Below are positions 52,374 to 61,577 of a stretch of 64,000 bases of DNA, piece by piece (position 1 is the stretch's first letter; the number at the start of each line of letters is the position of its first letter). The translations under genes were made by a program, and so were the position numbers. The notes under the pieces were generated by a model. The model did no database searches. It had not been told where the DNA came from and worked only from the letters and a program-made list of their open reading frames with translations. Source of the stretch: WHSP01 sp964424945 (GTDB taxonomy: Bacteria > Gemmatimonadota > Gemmatimonadetes > Longimicrobiales > Longimicrobiaceae). The stretch lies in NCBI GenBank assembly GCA_964424945.1, contig CAYRLB010000003.1, positions 1 to 64,000 of the forward strand, in the 5' to 3' direction.

Positions 52374-53000
52374 ATGAAGAGAATCGGATTAGTCGCTCTG
52401 GGTCTGCTGGTCGCCTGTTCGGGTGCAGATGATAGTGCGGATCAGGCGGGCAGTGGCGCCGTGGTCTCGCAGAACGCGGACAGCATGGGGACGGACGAGG
52501 GCTGGCGCGAGCTCTTCGACGGGCAGAGCCTCGAAGGGTGGGTCGAGCGCGGCGAGGCGACCTGGACGGTTGACGATGGCAGCATTACGCCCGCATCACC
52601 GGGGCCGGGCTTCCTGGCGACGGCGGAGAGCTTCGGCGACTTCCACCTCAGCCTCGAGTTCTGGACGGACACCATCGTCAATGGCGGTGTCTTCCTGCGC
52701 CTGCCGGCGGAGGGCGAGCCCACGCAGTTCAACGCCATCGAGGTGAATATCTCCGATGCGTCTCCCGAGTGGCCCACCGGAAGCGTCAACCAGATTCATC
52801 GCCACCAGCCGGACAATACCACCGAACAGTGGAACACCTACGAAATCACCGCTGAAGGCGACCAGGTGATCGTGGTGCTCAATGGCGACACCACCGTCAA
52901 TGCGCAGGTTCCGGATCGGCTGCCGAACGGTCCGATCGCACTCCAGATCCTGGACCAGGGCGAGATCCGCTACCGGAACATCCGGATCCGGCAGCCGTAA
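52374..53000 (+). CDS. DUF1080 lipoprotein (3-keto-disaccharide-hydrolase-like)
   Basis: 208 residues. Lipobox LLVAC (C15), then an acidic linker, then one DUF1080 domain: WRELFDGQSLEGW, TWTVDDGSI, FHLSLEFW, GVFLRLP, and the closing GPIALQILDQGEIRYRNIRI. DUF1080 proteins include a family of glycan-acting hydrolases (Bacteroidota, Acidobacteriota) with beta-jelly-roll fold. CAGGAG lies 7 bases upstream of the ATG. Confidence 0.88.
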   Translation: MKRIGLVALGLLVACSGADDSADQAGSGAVVSQNADSMGTDEGWRELFDGQSLEGWVERGEATWTVDDGSITPASPGPGFLATAESFGDFHLSLEFWTDTIVNGGVFLRLPAEGEPTQFNAIEVNISDASPEWPTGSVNQIHRHQPDNTTEQWNTYEITAEGDQVIVVLNGDTTVNAQVPDRLPNGPIALQILDQGEIRYRNIRIRQP

Positions 53001-53097
53001 CGCCGGAAGATGAACACAGGTCGCCGGCAGGATCCGCTCTGCAGCACAACACGGATGCCGTGCCGGCGATCTTCTCGCCGCAACCCCCTGATGCTCG

Positions 53098-53538
53098 TCA
53101 CGGGCCCGAAAAGCCGATCGGCACCCCGCCCGGCGCCCGCACGATCGCGACGGTAACTCCTTCCATCATCTGCGTGGGGGGGAGCATCTCCTCGGCCCCC
53201 TCCCGAAGCGCTGCGTCGAAAGCGGCGCGCGCATCTGCGACGTGAACATAGGGAATGGTTCCCGGCGGCTCATTCGGGTTGTTCGTACGGATTCCCCCGC
53301 CCCCCTTGTCCGAATACGCAAAGAGATGGTACTCGCCGCCCGGCGAGGGGAAGCTCGGCATGAAGGTCCATCCCAGGACGCTCGCGCACCACGCCTTCGT
53401 CGCCGCCGGGTCCGTACTGGCGAGCTCGGTATGCGTGATCCAGCCGTAGAGTCCCGGCGTCGGCACATGACCGGTCGGGGATGTTTCCGGAGGGGTTGCC
53501 CCCAAGGTCGGATCAGAAGCCTGGCCTGGGTCGATCAT
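53098..53538 (-). CDS. VOC-fold protein (glyoxalase-like)
   Basis: 146 residues: a Pro/Thr-rich start, then GWITHTELASTDPAATKAWCASVLGW and a second module IPYVHVADARAAFDAALREGAEE. It matches short glyoxalase/bleomycin-resistance-type proteins. Metal ligands partial. Between the DUF1080 gene and the second quinoprotein. Confidence 0.84.
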   Translation of the reverse strand: MIDPGQASDPTLGATPPETSPTGHVPTPGLYGWITHTELASTDPAATKAWCASVLGWTFMPSFPSPGGEYHLFAYSDKGGGGIRTNNPNEPPGTIPYVHVADARAAFDAALREGAEEMLPPTQMMEGVTVAIVRAPGGVPIGFSGP

Positions 53539-53776
53539 AGGTGCCTCCCCGGTCGTGAGTTATGGAAGGGGCCGCGCCTGGGGCCAGCCGCGACATCGAT
53601 CAATCCGGCTGGCGGTCGAGGCGCAGACGACGAACGCCGGCAAGGCCATCCTCGGCGGCCCCGTCGGCGTCATCACTGATGCAACTCCCTATTCGAAACG
53701 ACTCTGCTGCGGCTTTTCCTTGAAGTAGACTGCAGGAGTCTACCGAACTGCCGAGCCGTGCAATCCCATCGACAAA

Positions 53777-53807
53777 CTCGCCCCTCCCGGCTATCGGAAG
53801 GGGCGAG
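53777..53807 (-). terminator. Terminator-like hairpin of the second quinoprotein gene
   Basis: A 9-bp outer stem (53777-53785 with 53799-53807) plus 3 inner pairs, followed on the minus strand by GTTTG. Ten bases beyond the stop at 53818. Confidence 0.6.
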
Positions 53808-53817
53808 AAGATGTCAC

Positions 53818-56007
53818 TCAGTTGCCGCCGGGGCCACCAGGACCACCGGGGCCTCCAGGACCACCGCCAGGGCCGCCAGGACCACCGCCGGGGCCGCCAG
53901 GACCGCCACCGGGGCCGCCCGGACCGAAGCCGCCGCCGCCGAACCCGCCACCGCCGCCGCCCTGCGTCGGGAGCCTGAGCGCGACCAGGGAGCCCGGGAG
54001 CCCCTGACCCGACACCGGAACGACGATGTACTGCTGGTCATTGTGCGAATACGACATAGGCGTTGCGCGGGTCACACCCGGAAGGGTGATCGTCCCGACC
54101 CGCTCTCCCGTTGCCTTGTCGACCGCATGAAGCCGCGGCTCGCCGCTGACGCCCTCACCGTAAATCATGAGAGTCTTCGTCAGGAAGGGGTGCGAGTGCG
54201 AGTTGCGCCCCGTGTTCGGGATGTCGATCCCTTCGAGTGCAGCGTTCTCCGCGACGTTCGGCGGAGTGTCGCCGACCGGCTCGTACCAGAGGATCTCACC
54301 GCTGTTCATGTCGATCGCGGTGATCTTGCCGTACGGAGGCTTGAGGTACGGAAGTCCCTGGATGTTGCCGGGGCCGCTACCGCCACGGACGAAGCCCTCG
54401 ACGGTGGCGCCCGTCCGACCCGGTGAACCGTCGTCACGCTCGGACGATGGCACCAGGCTCATCACGGCGCACTGACGCACGGAGGAGGCGTAAAGGATGC
54501 CCGTCTCCGGATCGAGCGCAGCACCGCCAGTGATGTTGAAACCACCCGTTACGTTCGGGCAGAAAAGGGTTCCTGCGAGTCCCTCTTCATTGTCGCGATG
54601 GATCGGACGCGTATAGATCGGTCCGATCTTGTAGTTGCTGATCGCCTCGATGGCCTGTGCGCGAAGCTCAGGGGTGAAGTCGATCAGGTCGTCATGGGTA
54701 AGCCCCTGGAGCTCGAACCCGGCCGGCTTCGTCGGGATCGGCTGCGTGGGAGGATAGTATTCCCCCGGGACGTTGCCTGCCGGTGCCGGACGCTCCTCGA
54801 TCGGGTGGATCGGCTCGCCCGTTTCACGGTTGAAGGCGAAGACGAAGGCCTGCTTCGTCACCTGGATCGCAGCCGGGATCGTCTGACCATCCACCGTCAG
54901 ATCCGTGAGGATCGGCGCCCAGGGAAGGTCCCAGTCCCAGGTATCGTGATGCGTTACCTGGAAGTGCCAGATTCGCTCACCCGTCTGGATGTCGAGCGCC
55001 AGAAGGGTGTTGGCGAAGAGGTTGTCGCCCGGGCGACCGCCGCCGTAATAGTCGTTCGTCGGTGACTCGGTGGGGATGTAGACGATCCCGCGCTCATGGT
55101 CGACCGAGAAGGGCGCCCATGCCGAGGCGTTCCCCGCCGTATCCGCCGAGTTGTTGTGCCAGGTATCGTACCCGAACTGGCCCGGCAGCGGAATCGTCTG
55201 GAAAGACCACTTGAACTCACCCGTGCGCGCATCGAAGGCGAGAATGTCGCCGGGGATGTTCTCAAGACGCGTCGCAAAGCCGCCATCTTCATGGGCCGAC
55301 CCGACGACGACCACGCCATTCGAGACGATCGGAGGCGACGTCGTCGTGATGTACCCGAGCGACCGGTCCGGACCCTCGTTCGGGTCGTACGGATGCGCCC
55401 GCGGGTTGAACTCGAGCATGTCGACCGTGCCCCACTCGCGGAAGCCCTCTACGGGCACCTGCTTGCCGAAACCTTCGAGCGGAATGCCCGTCTTTGCGTC
55501 GAGGGCGTGGAGGAAGTAGCCGGGCGACGTGTAGTAGATAACGCCGCGACCATCGACCTCGCCATAGGCGACGCCGTGGCCCCAATCCTTACGGGTCGAG
55601 TCCTGGTAGCGCTGGGTGTGCGGCTCCCGGTACATCCAGAGCGTCTCACCCGTGCCCGGATCGATGGCAACCACCGACCGGCGGGTTCCCGCGATGGTGT
55701 ACAGGATCCCGTCAACGTAAATGGGAGAAACGTTGAACCGCGCCGTGGTGTTGGGGCCGAAGTTGTCTCCCCGCCACGTCCACGCGACCTGAAGCGTTTC
55801 GAAGTTCTCCGCGTTGATCTGATCAAGCGGAGAGTACCCGGTGGATCCCGCATCCCCGCGCCAGTAACGCCACTCCCCTTCCGGGTTTCCTTCGGCGATC
55901 TGAGCGGAGGCCGGGACGGAGTTCAAACCGAGCAGGCCAAGAGCCAAGGCCAGCCCCGTTACGGCGCTCCGCCGGATACTCGAAGCTTGCTCCTGAGTCA
56001 TCCTCAT
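53818..56007 (-). CDS. PQQ beta-propeller protein without haem, Gly/Pro-rich tail
   Basis: 729 residues (start ATG 56007; GTG 56022 and ATG 56001 are alternatives). A signal peptide (GLALALGLLGLNSVPASA) exports it to the periplasm. An eight-bladed quinoprotein propeller covers most of the chain (TGETLW, TGEFKW, TGERIW, TGEILW repeats). It lacks any CxxCH, unlike the paralogue at 40621: where that protein inserts a cytochrome, this one has a short DGSPGRTG loop. The last ~47 residues are GGPGG-type repeats. The electron acceptor is therefore separate. Confidence 0.88.
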   Translation of the reverse strand: MRMTQEQASSIRRSAVTGLALALGLLGLNSVPASAQIAEGNPEGEWRYWRGDAGSTGYSPLDQINAENFETLQVAWTWRGDNFGPNTTARFNVSPIYVDGILYTIAGTRRSVVAIDPGTGETLWMYREPHTQRYQDSTRKDWGHGVAYGEVDGRGVIYYTSPGYFLHALDAKTGIPLEGFGKQVPVEGFREWGTVDMLEFNPRAHPYDPNEGPDRSLGYITTTSPPIVSNGVVVVGSAHEDGGFATRLENIPGDILAFDARTGEFKWSFQTIPLPGQFGYDTWHNNSADTAGNASAWAPFSVDHERGIVYIPTESPTNDYYGGGRPGDNLFANTLLALDIQTGERIWHFQVTHHDTWDWDLPWAPILTDLTVDGQTIPAAIQVTKQAFVFAFNRETGEPIHPIEERPAPAGNVPGEYYPPTQPIPTKPAGFELQGLTHDDLIDFTPELRAQAIEAISNYKIGPIYTRPIHRDNEEGLAGTLFCPNVTGGFNITGGAALDPETGILYASSVRQCAVMSLVPSSERDDGSPGRTGATVEGFVRGGSGPGNIQGLPYLKPPYGKITAIDMNSGEILWYEPVGDTPPNVAENAALEGIDIPNTGRNSHSHPFLTKTLMIYGEGVSGEPRLHAVDKATGERVGTITLPGVTRATPMSYSHNDQQYIVVPVSGQGLPGSLVALRLPTQGGGGGGFGGGGFGPGGPGGGPGGPGGGPGGPGGGPGGPGGPGGPGGN
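53821..53964 (-). repeat. Gly/Pro-rich repeat tract encoding the C-terminal tail
   Basis: About 140 bases of near-repeats (CCGGGGCCACCAGGACC-like on the plus strand) encoding GGPGG units at the end of the second quinoprotein. Slippage-prone. Confidence 0.85.
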
Positions 56008-56553
56008 GTGTTCTTCATTCACGTTGAAGGTTCAGATGCCACACCGCCACCGCATTCCTGAGGACGTGCAGAAAGCGGACGGCGGATTGAAGTCGCCCGG
56101 GTGATCTTCAGAAGAGGTCTCGCCCGCTACGATCTCCGTCCTGCCTCGCCCTCCCCGTCAGACAGCCGAGAGGAAGGTGCGATAGGTATGTTACTTCGAA
56201 CGACGCTATAAAGTTCGATTATTCTTCCAGCCAGACGGCATCGGCAGGAGGAATCTTCCCGACTTTCGGCCCTGATCCGACGTGGACACCACGCACAATA
56301 GGGAATCTTACCGAGCGCGGCTATCTCGCTCAGTTCATGCCCGTGAAATGTTGTGAGCGCGCCGGGAGAGTCCGGCGCTGATCGCACGGAACCATAAAGG
56401 ATACCACCGGCCCGTGGCAACCGTTTGCGGTGGGTGACCGGGTCGCGCGTCTAACGATAGCGGTTCCAGAGCGAAGCGGCAGGATCCGAAAGCAGCAGAC
56501 GCGCTCGATACCCGGCAGACTTCACTTCAGACCGGTCGCGCCCGGGCTGCGCC
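56008..56553. other. Intergenic, about 545 bases, no gene supported
   Basis: Contains a weak 7-bp hairpin (56359-56378) and an AT-richer patch near 56185-56225 that may hold the quinoprotein promoter. The 97-residue minus frame at 56127-56420 lacks homology and a ribosome site, so it is not called. Confidence 0.45.
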
Positions 56554-58083
56554 TCAGGAAGGATTCACATTCGCGACCGTCAACGGCGGGCTCCAATCAC
56601 TCGCGCCACCCGTGCCTGTATCCACGCGGAAGCGGACGCTGACGGGAACGCCCAGATCCGTCCAGAGCCCCGGCCCCGCTGAATCGCCGGACCCGCCGGA
56701 AACATTCGCCCCGACGGCGCTGAAGACGATGCGGGACACGGTTCCGCTGAGCCCGGCGGTCACGGAGGCAATGTACTCGTCAAGCGCGCCCGCCTCCCCT
56801 GCCGGAACCCAACCTGTCTCATTNNNNNNNNNNNNNNNNNNNNNNNNNNNNNNNNNNNNNNNNNNNNNNNNNNNNNNNNNNNNNNNNNNNNNNNNNNNNN
56901 NNNNNNNNNNNNNNNNNNNNNNNGACGAGACGTAGTTCGGACGGTTGGCGAGCCAGCGGAAGTCGGTGTTGCCGGTCCAGAGTAGCGCTCGCGGCGCGAC
57001 CATCGCCCCAAGCTGATGATGGTCGTGGGGCAGCTTGTAGACGTTGTTCTGGCTGAACTGCCGCATGCGAGTGGTGCTGAACCATCGGTAGTCGGTGTTC
57101 GTGAGCGACTCGACCTCGCGATCTCCCTCGAACTCCTGCGATCCGCGCCACACCGGTGCACCCCCACCCCCACTCTCGATCGGAATCGTCAGGGCGATCC
57201 GTTCGTCGAAGGCGCCCGCAAAGAGCGCCATCTTCCCGGCGTAGGAGCAGCCTGTAACGGCAATGCGGGAGCTGTTGATGGGAAGCGGGTTCTGCGGCAG
57301 GCGAGTGGCCATCGACAAACCGTCGATAAGGCGGCTGACCCCCCACGACCAAGCGGCATACTGCCCATGATCGTTCGGCTCAGCCCCGCCCGGAGGGGAG
57401 AACTCGGGATAAAGCTGGTAGAAGGGGTCGTTCGTCTTGTCGCCGCCCCCGCTCGCTGTCACCTGGTTGTGGACAAAGTCGATTGTGGCGACCGGGCGGG
57501 AGGAGAGAACCGAGGCGAGCTGGCCATAGCTCGGCCCTGACACCGAAGCACCGGGCCCGCCGGTCATCGGGATAAGCACGGGAAAGGGCCCCTCACCCTC
57601 CGGGAGCCAGACCTTCGAGCTGAGGGTGAGCGTCTTCCCGTTCGAAGGCCTTTCGATGGTAACAATCAGCCGCCCTGCCGTGTCTGCAGCCTGAGGCGGA
57701 TTATAGACGGCACTGATGCGGAGGTCGGAGGCGTCGGGCCGGGGCCCGATCTCCCATGCCTCGATCGACGATCTCACCTCGTTCCGGCGCCGCTCCCAGG
57801 ATGCGAACGATGTGCTCCGGGTGCCGTCAAAGAACCGGAAGGGGTCAGGAAGCGCCCGCACGATCGGGAGCCGATCAAATTCGGGGAAATCAGGCGCAGG
57901 ATAGTGGGCGCCGGTGTTCTCGACATCATAAACCAACGGGATGTCGCGGCCGGCACGTTGAGCAGATGGAGCCAGCGTCGTCAGCCCCCCGGACGACTCC
58001 ATCGACGAGGCGCGAGGCCCGGAGCTGCAAGCGGCCAGGAAAGGAAGGGCAAGCGCCATCACAGCCAGATGCGGACCACGCAC
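56554..58083 (-). CDS. CE15-like (glucuronoyl esterase) lipoprotein, broken by an assembly gap
   Basis: From a GTG at 58083 (GGAGG 5 bases upstream) a lipobox leader ends at C19 (PFLAAC). The catalytic fold shows GCSYAGK (nucleophile Ser about 280) and a conserved TIPIESGGGGAP (Glu about 303), as in carbohydrate-esterase family 15, which cleaves ester links between lignin and glucuronoxylan. After LANRPNYVS the sequence is lost in 100 N. The stretch 56554-56823 is open but does not clearly match a CE15 end, so the frame across the gap is unproven. Confidence 0.8.
   Translation of the reverse strand: MRGPHLAVMALALPFLAACSSGPRASSMESSGGLTTLAPSAQRAGRDIPLVYDVENTGAHYPAPDFPEFDRLPIVRALPDPFRFFDGTRSTSFASWERRRNEVRSSIEAWEIGPRPDASDLRISAVYNPPQAADTAGRLIVTIERPSNGKTLTLSSKVWLPEGEGPFPVLIPMTGGPGASVSGPSYGQLASVLSSRPVATIDFVHNQVTASGGGDKTNDPFYQLYPEFSPPGGAEPNDHGQYAAWSWGVSRLIDGLSMATRLPQNPLPINSSRIAVTGCSYAGKMALFAGAFDERIALTIPIESGGGGAPVWRGSQEFEGDREVESLTNTDYRWFSTTRMRQFSQNNVYKLPHDHHQLGAMVAPRALLWTGNTDFRWLANRPNYVSXXXXXXXXXXXXXXXXXXXXXXXXXXXXXXXXXXNETGWVPAGEAGALDEYIASVTAGLSGTVSRIVFSAVGANVSGGSGDSAGPGLWTDLGVPVSVRFRVDTGTGGASDWSPPLTVANVNPS
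56824..56923. other. Assembly gap (100 N)
   Basis: Exactly 100 N, placeholder of unknown size, inside the CE15-like gene. It removes the C-terminal catalytic His region. Confidence 0.99.
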
Positions 58084-58377
58084 AACCACCTCCGATGTCA
58101 GATGTTCCGTCAGGGCCGATCGGCGCATGGAGATGCGCTGCCGCCGTCGTCGTTCAGGCCGTGTGGCGCGGGGAGCACGCGGTGTCGCCGTTGTCATCCT
58201 GCGACGTTCACAGGGTGCACACTGCTTTCGCAGGCGTCAATACTCTTGTGGGTTCGCGGCAGCGGACGTCGAGTCCAGAGTGGGCCGAGGCCGTTCTGCG
58301 GGACCCACCCTGCCAGAGAATGCAGAAGGGGCGACCCGTACAAGGCGCCGCCCCCATGGAGTCGATCATCCTGGCGC

Positions 58378-58788
58378 TCAGCTCTTCGCCTCGACGTACC
58401 TCGCGAAGTTGTCCAGAATCGCCTGCCAGCCGCTGCGCTGCTGTTCCTCCGAGTTCTCCGTCTCTGCATCAAAGACCGTCTTGACGAGTGTCTCTCCGCC
58501 CTGATCGATGAACTCCGTCGTCACCTCCCGGCCGTCGCCCATCCTGTACGCGATGATCTGCTTCGGTACGACCTGCGTGTACGTCCCGCCGAAATCGAAG
58601 CCTGCGCTGCCATCTTTCGCCTCCATGCGAGACACGAAGGAACCGCCCTCCCGCAGATCGACGGTGCTGCTGGTGGTGTGCCAGGATTCGTGCGGGGTGT
58701 TCCAGTTGACGATGTCGTCCGGGGTGTTCCAGGCATTCCAGGTGCGGTCGAGGTCCGCCTTCACAGTCGCTTCGATGTTGATCTTCAT
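58378..58788 (-). CDS. SRPBCC/AHSA1-type protein
   Basis: 136 residues with a START-like helix-grip fold: INIEATVKADLDRTWNAWNTPDDIVNWN, GFDFGGTYTQVVP and a C-terminal SGWQAILDNFARYV. Related proteins carry hydrophobic ligands or act as Hsp90 activators (AHSA1). It is the last gene of a minus-strand set with DoxX and the ECF sigma factor. Confidence 0.86.
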   Translation of the reverse strand: MKINIEATVKADLDRTWNAWNTPDDIVNWNTPHESWHTTSSTVDLREGGSFVSRMEAKDGSAGFDFGGTYTQVVPKQIIAYRMGDGREVTTEFIDQGGETLVKTVFDAETENSEEQQRSGWQAILDNFARYVEAKS

Positions 58789-58899
58789 GGTAGTGCTCTC
58801 GTGTACAGTGAGTGGAGTGGAGCGGAGGCTATCCGCCTCCGATTGAACGCTGATGACCGGACCGCCACCTGGAGGCCAGCCGACAATATCCCTGGGCCG

Positions 58900-59370
58900 C
58901 TATTGCCCGCTCCTGAAGCCGAGCGCTCGCGCAACCCCGCCGTCGCGCAGGCAGAGCGAAGCCCAGAGGAAGGCCGCGACATAGACGGGGAAGAGGATGT
59001 GACTGAAGAGCGGATTCTCGACCCGGACGTGGGTGGCGATCGCACCGCCGAGGTAGCCGGTCCAGAGAATCGCGCCGAGAAGCGCCGTTCGCGGCACCAG
59101 ATAGATCGCCAGCAGAAGAATCTCGAGAACACCAAGCGGTACGATGACGCTGTCTGGATATCCGAGCTGCACCGTCGTCTCGACCGCATCGGGCAACCTG
59201 AAAATCTTCATCGCTGCGTCCATCGCCAGAAAAAGAACGGCGAATCCACCAAGGAGGCGACCGGAACGGACAGCCCACGACGGCTTTGTCGCGGCGCCCT
59301 GCGAGGTGCGTGCATCTGCGGTGGCGATCGACTGCCGACGATCGATCGTTTCGAGAGTGCCAGAGTTCAT
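58900..59370 (-). CDS. DoxX-family membrane protein
   Basis: 156 residues, 4 membrane segments, with LLGGFAVLFLAMDAAMKIF and a conserved GVLEILLLAIYLVPRTALLGA. DoxX relatives pair with redox enzymes and are linked to oxidative stress. Start at 59370 because GGAG sits 10 bases upstream within the earlier ATG. Downstream of the sigma factor (93 bases). Confidence 0.85.
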   Translation of the reverse strand: MNSGTLETIDRRQSIATADARTSQGAATKPSWAVRSGRLLGGFAVLFLAMDAAMKIFRLPDAVETTVQLGYPDSVIVPLGVLEILLLAIYLVPRTALLGAILWTGYLGGAIATHVRVENPLFSHILFPVYVAAFLWASLCLRDGGVARALGFRSGQ

Positions 59371-59463
59371 GGGGTGCTCCATGTGGTGGATGTTGACCGT
59401 CTTCCACCTATAGACTCCTTCAACCGCGAAAAATCATCGGTCGGCACTGATGCTTGTGGTAAG

Positions 59464-60423
59464 TTATTGTTCGGCAGGCAGTTCGAGCGGCAGGCCGAAG
59501 CGGGGGAAGACGGATTCCGTGTCGAGGAAGGTCGTAATGCGGGCGATCTGAGCGCCTTCCACGTCGAGGACGATCAGTCCCCACGCCCGGTGCGGCTCCC
59601 CCTCCCCTCCTGGTCGATACTGAGCGAAGGCGGGCTGACCATTCGCGGAGGTCGGCACCAGACGCGAGCCGCGGCACCCGCTCCCCTTCCCGAGCATCCA
59701 TGCGCGGATGGAGTCGCGGCCCTGCAGCCAGAGGGTGAGCGGCGGCATCGACAGCTTTGCATCTTCGCGGAGGAGCGAGACGAACCCGTCGACGTCATAA
59801 CTTTCGAAGGCCTGAAGATATCGATCGAGCAGCTCCGCCTGTTCGGGCGCCAGCGAGGGTGGGACATCATTGTATCCGCGGCTCGCCAGCGTCTCCTTTG
59901 CCCGCTGGTTGGCACTGTTGATGGCCGCGACGGATGTATTGAGCGTCTCTGCGACTTCCGCTGCCGACCAGTTCAGCACCTGTGTCAGGAGCAGCGTCGC
60001 TCGCTGCTTCGGCGGCAGATGCTGAAGCGCGGAGACGAAGGCCAGTCGGGTGCTCTCCCGCAGAAGCAGCGCCTCTTCCGGATTCGCGGCAGCCAGGGAG
60101 GTGACCGCGTCGGGGATGGGCTCGATCCAGTACTCGGAGGGCTCGGTGATGAGGTCGTCGTCGACGGTTCCCGCTGCTCGCTCATCCGTCGGGTGGACGC
60201 GGCGGCGCCGATCGCCGAGCATGTCGAGGCAAACGTTGGTCGCGATCCGGGTGAGCCAGGTGCGGAGCGAGGAACGGCCGTCGAACCCCTCCATCTTCCG
60301 CCAGGCGCGCAGCATCGTCTCCTGCACGGCGTCCTCCGCATCGTCGAGCGACGCGAGCATTCGGTAGCAGTGGCCGACCAGGGTTGGTCGGTGAAGCTCG
60401 AGCTCGGCAGTGGCAGCGCTCAT
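59464..60423 (-). CDS. ECF sigma factor with SnoaL-like C-terminal domain
   Basis: 319 residues. Region 2 (GHCYRMLASLDDAEDAVQETM, 15-40, with RSSLRTWLTRIATNVCLD) and region 4 (LPPKQRATLLLTQVLNWSAAEVAETL, 137-165) are clear; a SnoaL-like NTF2-fold domain fills residues 195-310. ECF groups of the SigG/SigJ kind carry this tail, which replaces an anti-sigma factor as regulator. No anti-sigma gene is adjacent. DoxX and SRPBCC genes follow on the same strand and may be its targets. Confidence 0.92.
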   Translation of the reverse strand: MSAATAELELHRPTLVGHCYRMLASLDDAEDAVQETMLRAWRKMEGFDGRSSLRTWLTRIATNVCLDMLGDRRRRVHPTDERAAGTVDDDLITEPSEYWIEPIPDAVTSLAAANPEEALLLRESTRLAFVSALQHLPPKQRATLLLTQVLNWSAAEVAETLNTSVAAINSANQRAKETLASRGYNDVPPSLAPEQAELLDRYLQAFESYDVDGFVSLLREDAKLSMPPLTLWLQGRDSIRAWMLGKGSGCRGSRLVPTSANGQPAFAQYRPGGEGEPHRAWGLIVLDVEGAQIARITTFLDTESVFPRFGLPLELPAEQ

Positions 60424-60561
60424 TGTACCGTTTCAGGTAGCTGGGGCGAGGGTGCAGATGGAGGGGGCGGTGGCCTCGACCTCACGCTTATCAGGCGTGC
60501 GTTCTGGTCATGGCGCGAGTCGCCGAACCCTGAGACCAGCTCAATCCTGCAGAATCGACTG

Positions 60562-61086
60562 TTATCCCGGGAACACCAGCCCCTGCTCCCGGCAGATGCG
60601 TTCGATGCTGTCATAGTCCACCTGCAGTCCGTAGCGCGCGTCCATTTCCGCCGCCCCCTCCCCCGCCATCAGCTCCGGATCGCCGCCCATCTCGGCGAAC
60701 ATCTCCTCGAACCCTCCCGGCGCGATGATTTCCAGTATCCGGCAGGGCTCGTCGCCGGCGTTCCAGAAGGTGTGCCACTGGCCGCGGGGCTTGAATACCA
60801 GCGATCCCGCTTCGGCGATTACAACCTCCGACCCGAGGATAGCGCCCATACGGCCTTCGAGCACATAGCTGTACTCGTCCTCATGGGCGTGCAGATGCAG
60901 CGGTGCGGCGAGGGTGCGGGGCGGGATCGGATGCTCGACTATCGACAGGGCGCCCCCTGTGGCCTCGGCCCGGGCGAGGAAACGGACGCCGAAGCTGCCC
61001 AGATCCAGGACGGGCGCCTGCGCCGGGGTGACGATCTGTGAAGCGCTCAAGTGACTCGGCTCGGGAGAGGGCGACGGTGAGGACAT
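60562..61086 (-). CDS. Cupin-domain protein
   Basis: 174 residues, one cupin barrel: PLHLHAHEDEYSYVLEG (metal His/His/Glu) and PRGQWHTFWNAG (last His). A Pro/Ser-rich start. Could be a dioxygenase, isomerase or sensor; the metal site is intact, so an enzyme is likely. It is 138 bases upstream of the sigma gene on the same strand. Confidence 0.88.
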   Translation of the reverse strand: MSSPSPSPEPSHLSASQIVTPAQAPVLDLGSFGVRFLARAEATGGALSIVEHPIPPRTLAAPLHLHAHEDEYSYVLEGRMGAILGSEVVIAEAGSLVFKPRGQWHTFWNAGDEPCRILEIIAPGGFEEMFAEMGGDPELMAGEGAAEMDARYGLQVDYDSIERICREQGLVFPG

Positions 61087-61167
61087 CCTTGGGAGTGTGA
61101 TTGCAGTTGGAGTTGAGACATTCAGAGACCTCAGCCGGCGGACAGAGAGCCGTCATGAAGGCCGTCT

Positions 61168-61527
61168 TCAGGCTTCAGGCTCTCCCCACACCGCGAGCTC
61201 GTTTCCGCCCGGCTCGACGAAGTGGAAACGGCGGCCACCCGGGAAGGCGAAGATCGGCTTGACGACCTCGCCGCCCGCCTTTTCGACCTTCTCCTGTGTG
61301 GCTTCCAGGTCTTCGCTGTACAGGATGACGAGAGCACTTCCAGCTTCCGTTCGGGCCGTCAGGTCGGACCTGAAGAAGCCGCCGTCCAGGCCCTGGTCAG
61401 AGAAGGCGCTGTACTCGGCGCCATACTCCTCGAACGACCAGCCGAACGCTTCCTCGAAGAAGCGCCGGGTCTGCGGGAGATCACGCGACGGGAACTCGAC
61501 GTAGTTGATCTTTTCGTGTCTGTGCAT
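61168..61527 (-). CDS. VOC-fold protein
   Basis: 119 residues: INYVEFPSRDLPQTRRFFEEAFGW and GGRRFHFVEPGGNELAVW, with an Asp/Glu/His set that fits a glyoxalase-type site. Third such protein in the window. Small and cytosolic. Confidence 0.87.
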   Translation of the reverse strand: MHRHEKINYVEFPSRDLPQTRRFFEEAFGWSFEEYGAEYSAFSDQGLDGGFFRSDLTARTEAGSALVILYSEDLEATQEKVEKAGGEVVKPIFAFPGGRRFHFVEPGGNELAVWGEPEA

Positions 61528-61577
61528 AGAACAATTCTATGGAGCTGATTGCGTCGGAAGGGTTCAGCTCGGTGCCT

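Noticed and set aside
56127..56420. 97-residue minus-strand frame with several Cys
   Set aside because: No ribosome site, no family likeness, odd codon use; lies in the leader region of the second quinoprotein.
57904..61041. 1045-residue open frame on the plus strand
   Set aside because: Antisense shadow of the CE15, SRPBCC, DoxX, sigma and cupin genes; Arg-rich low-complexity translation caused by high GC. No domain seen.
61090..61105. Sigma-54-like TGGGAG-N5-TTGCA on the plus strand
   Set aside because: It would read antisense into the VOC gene with no plus-strand gene downstream; -24 element is poor. Likely chance.
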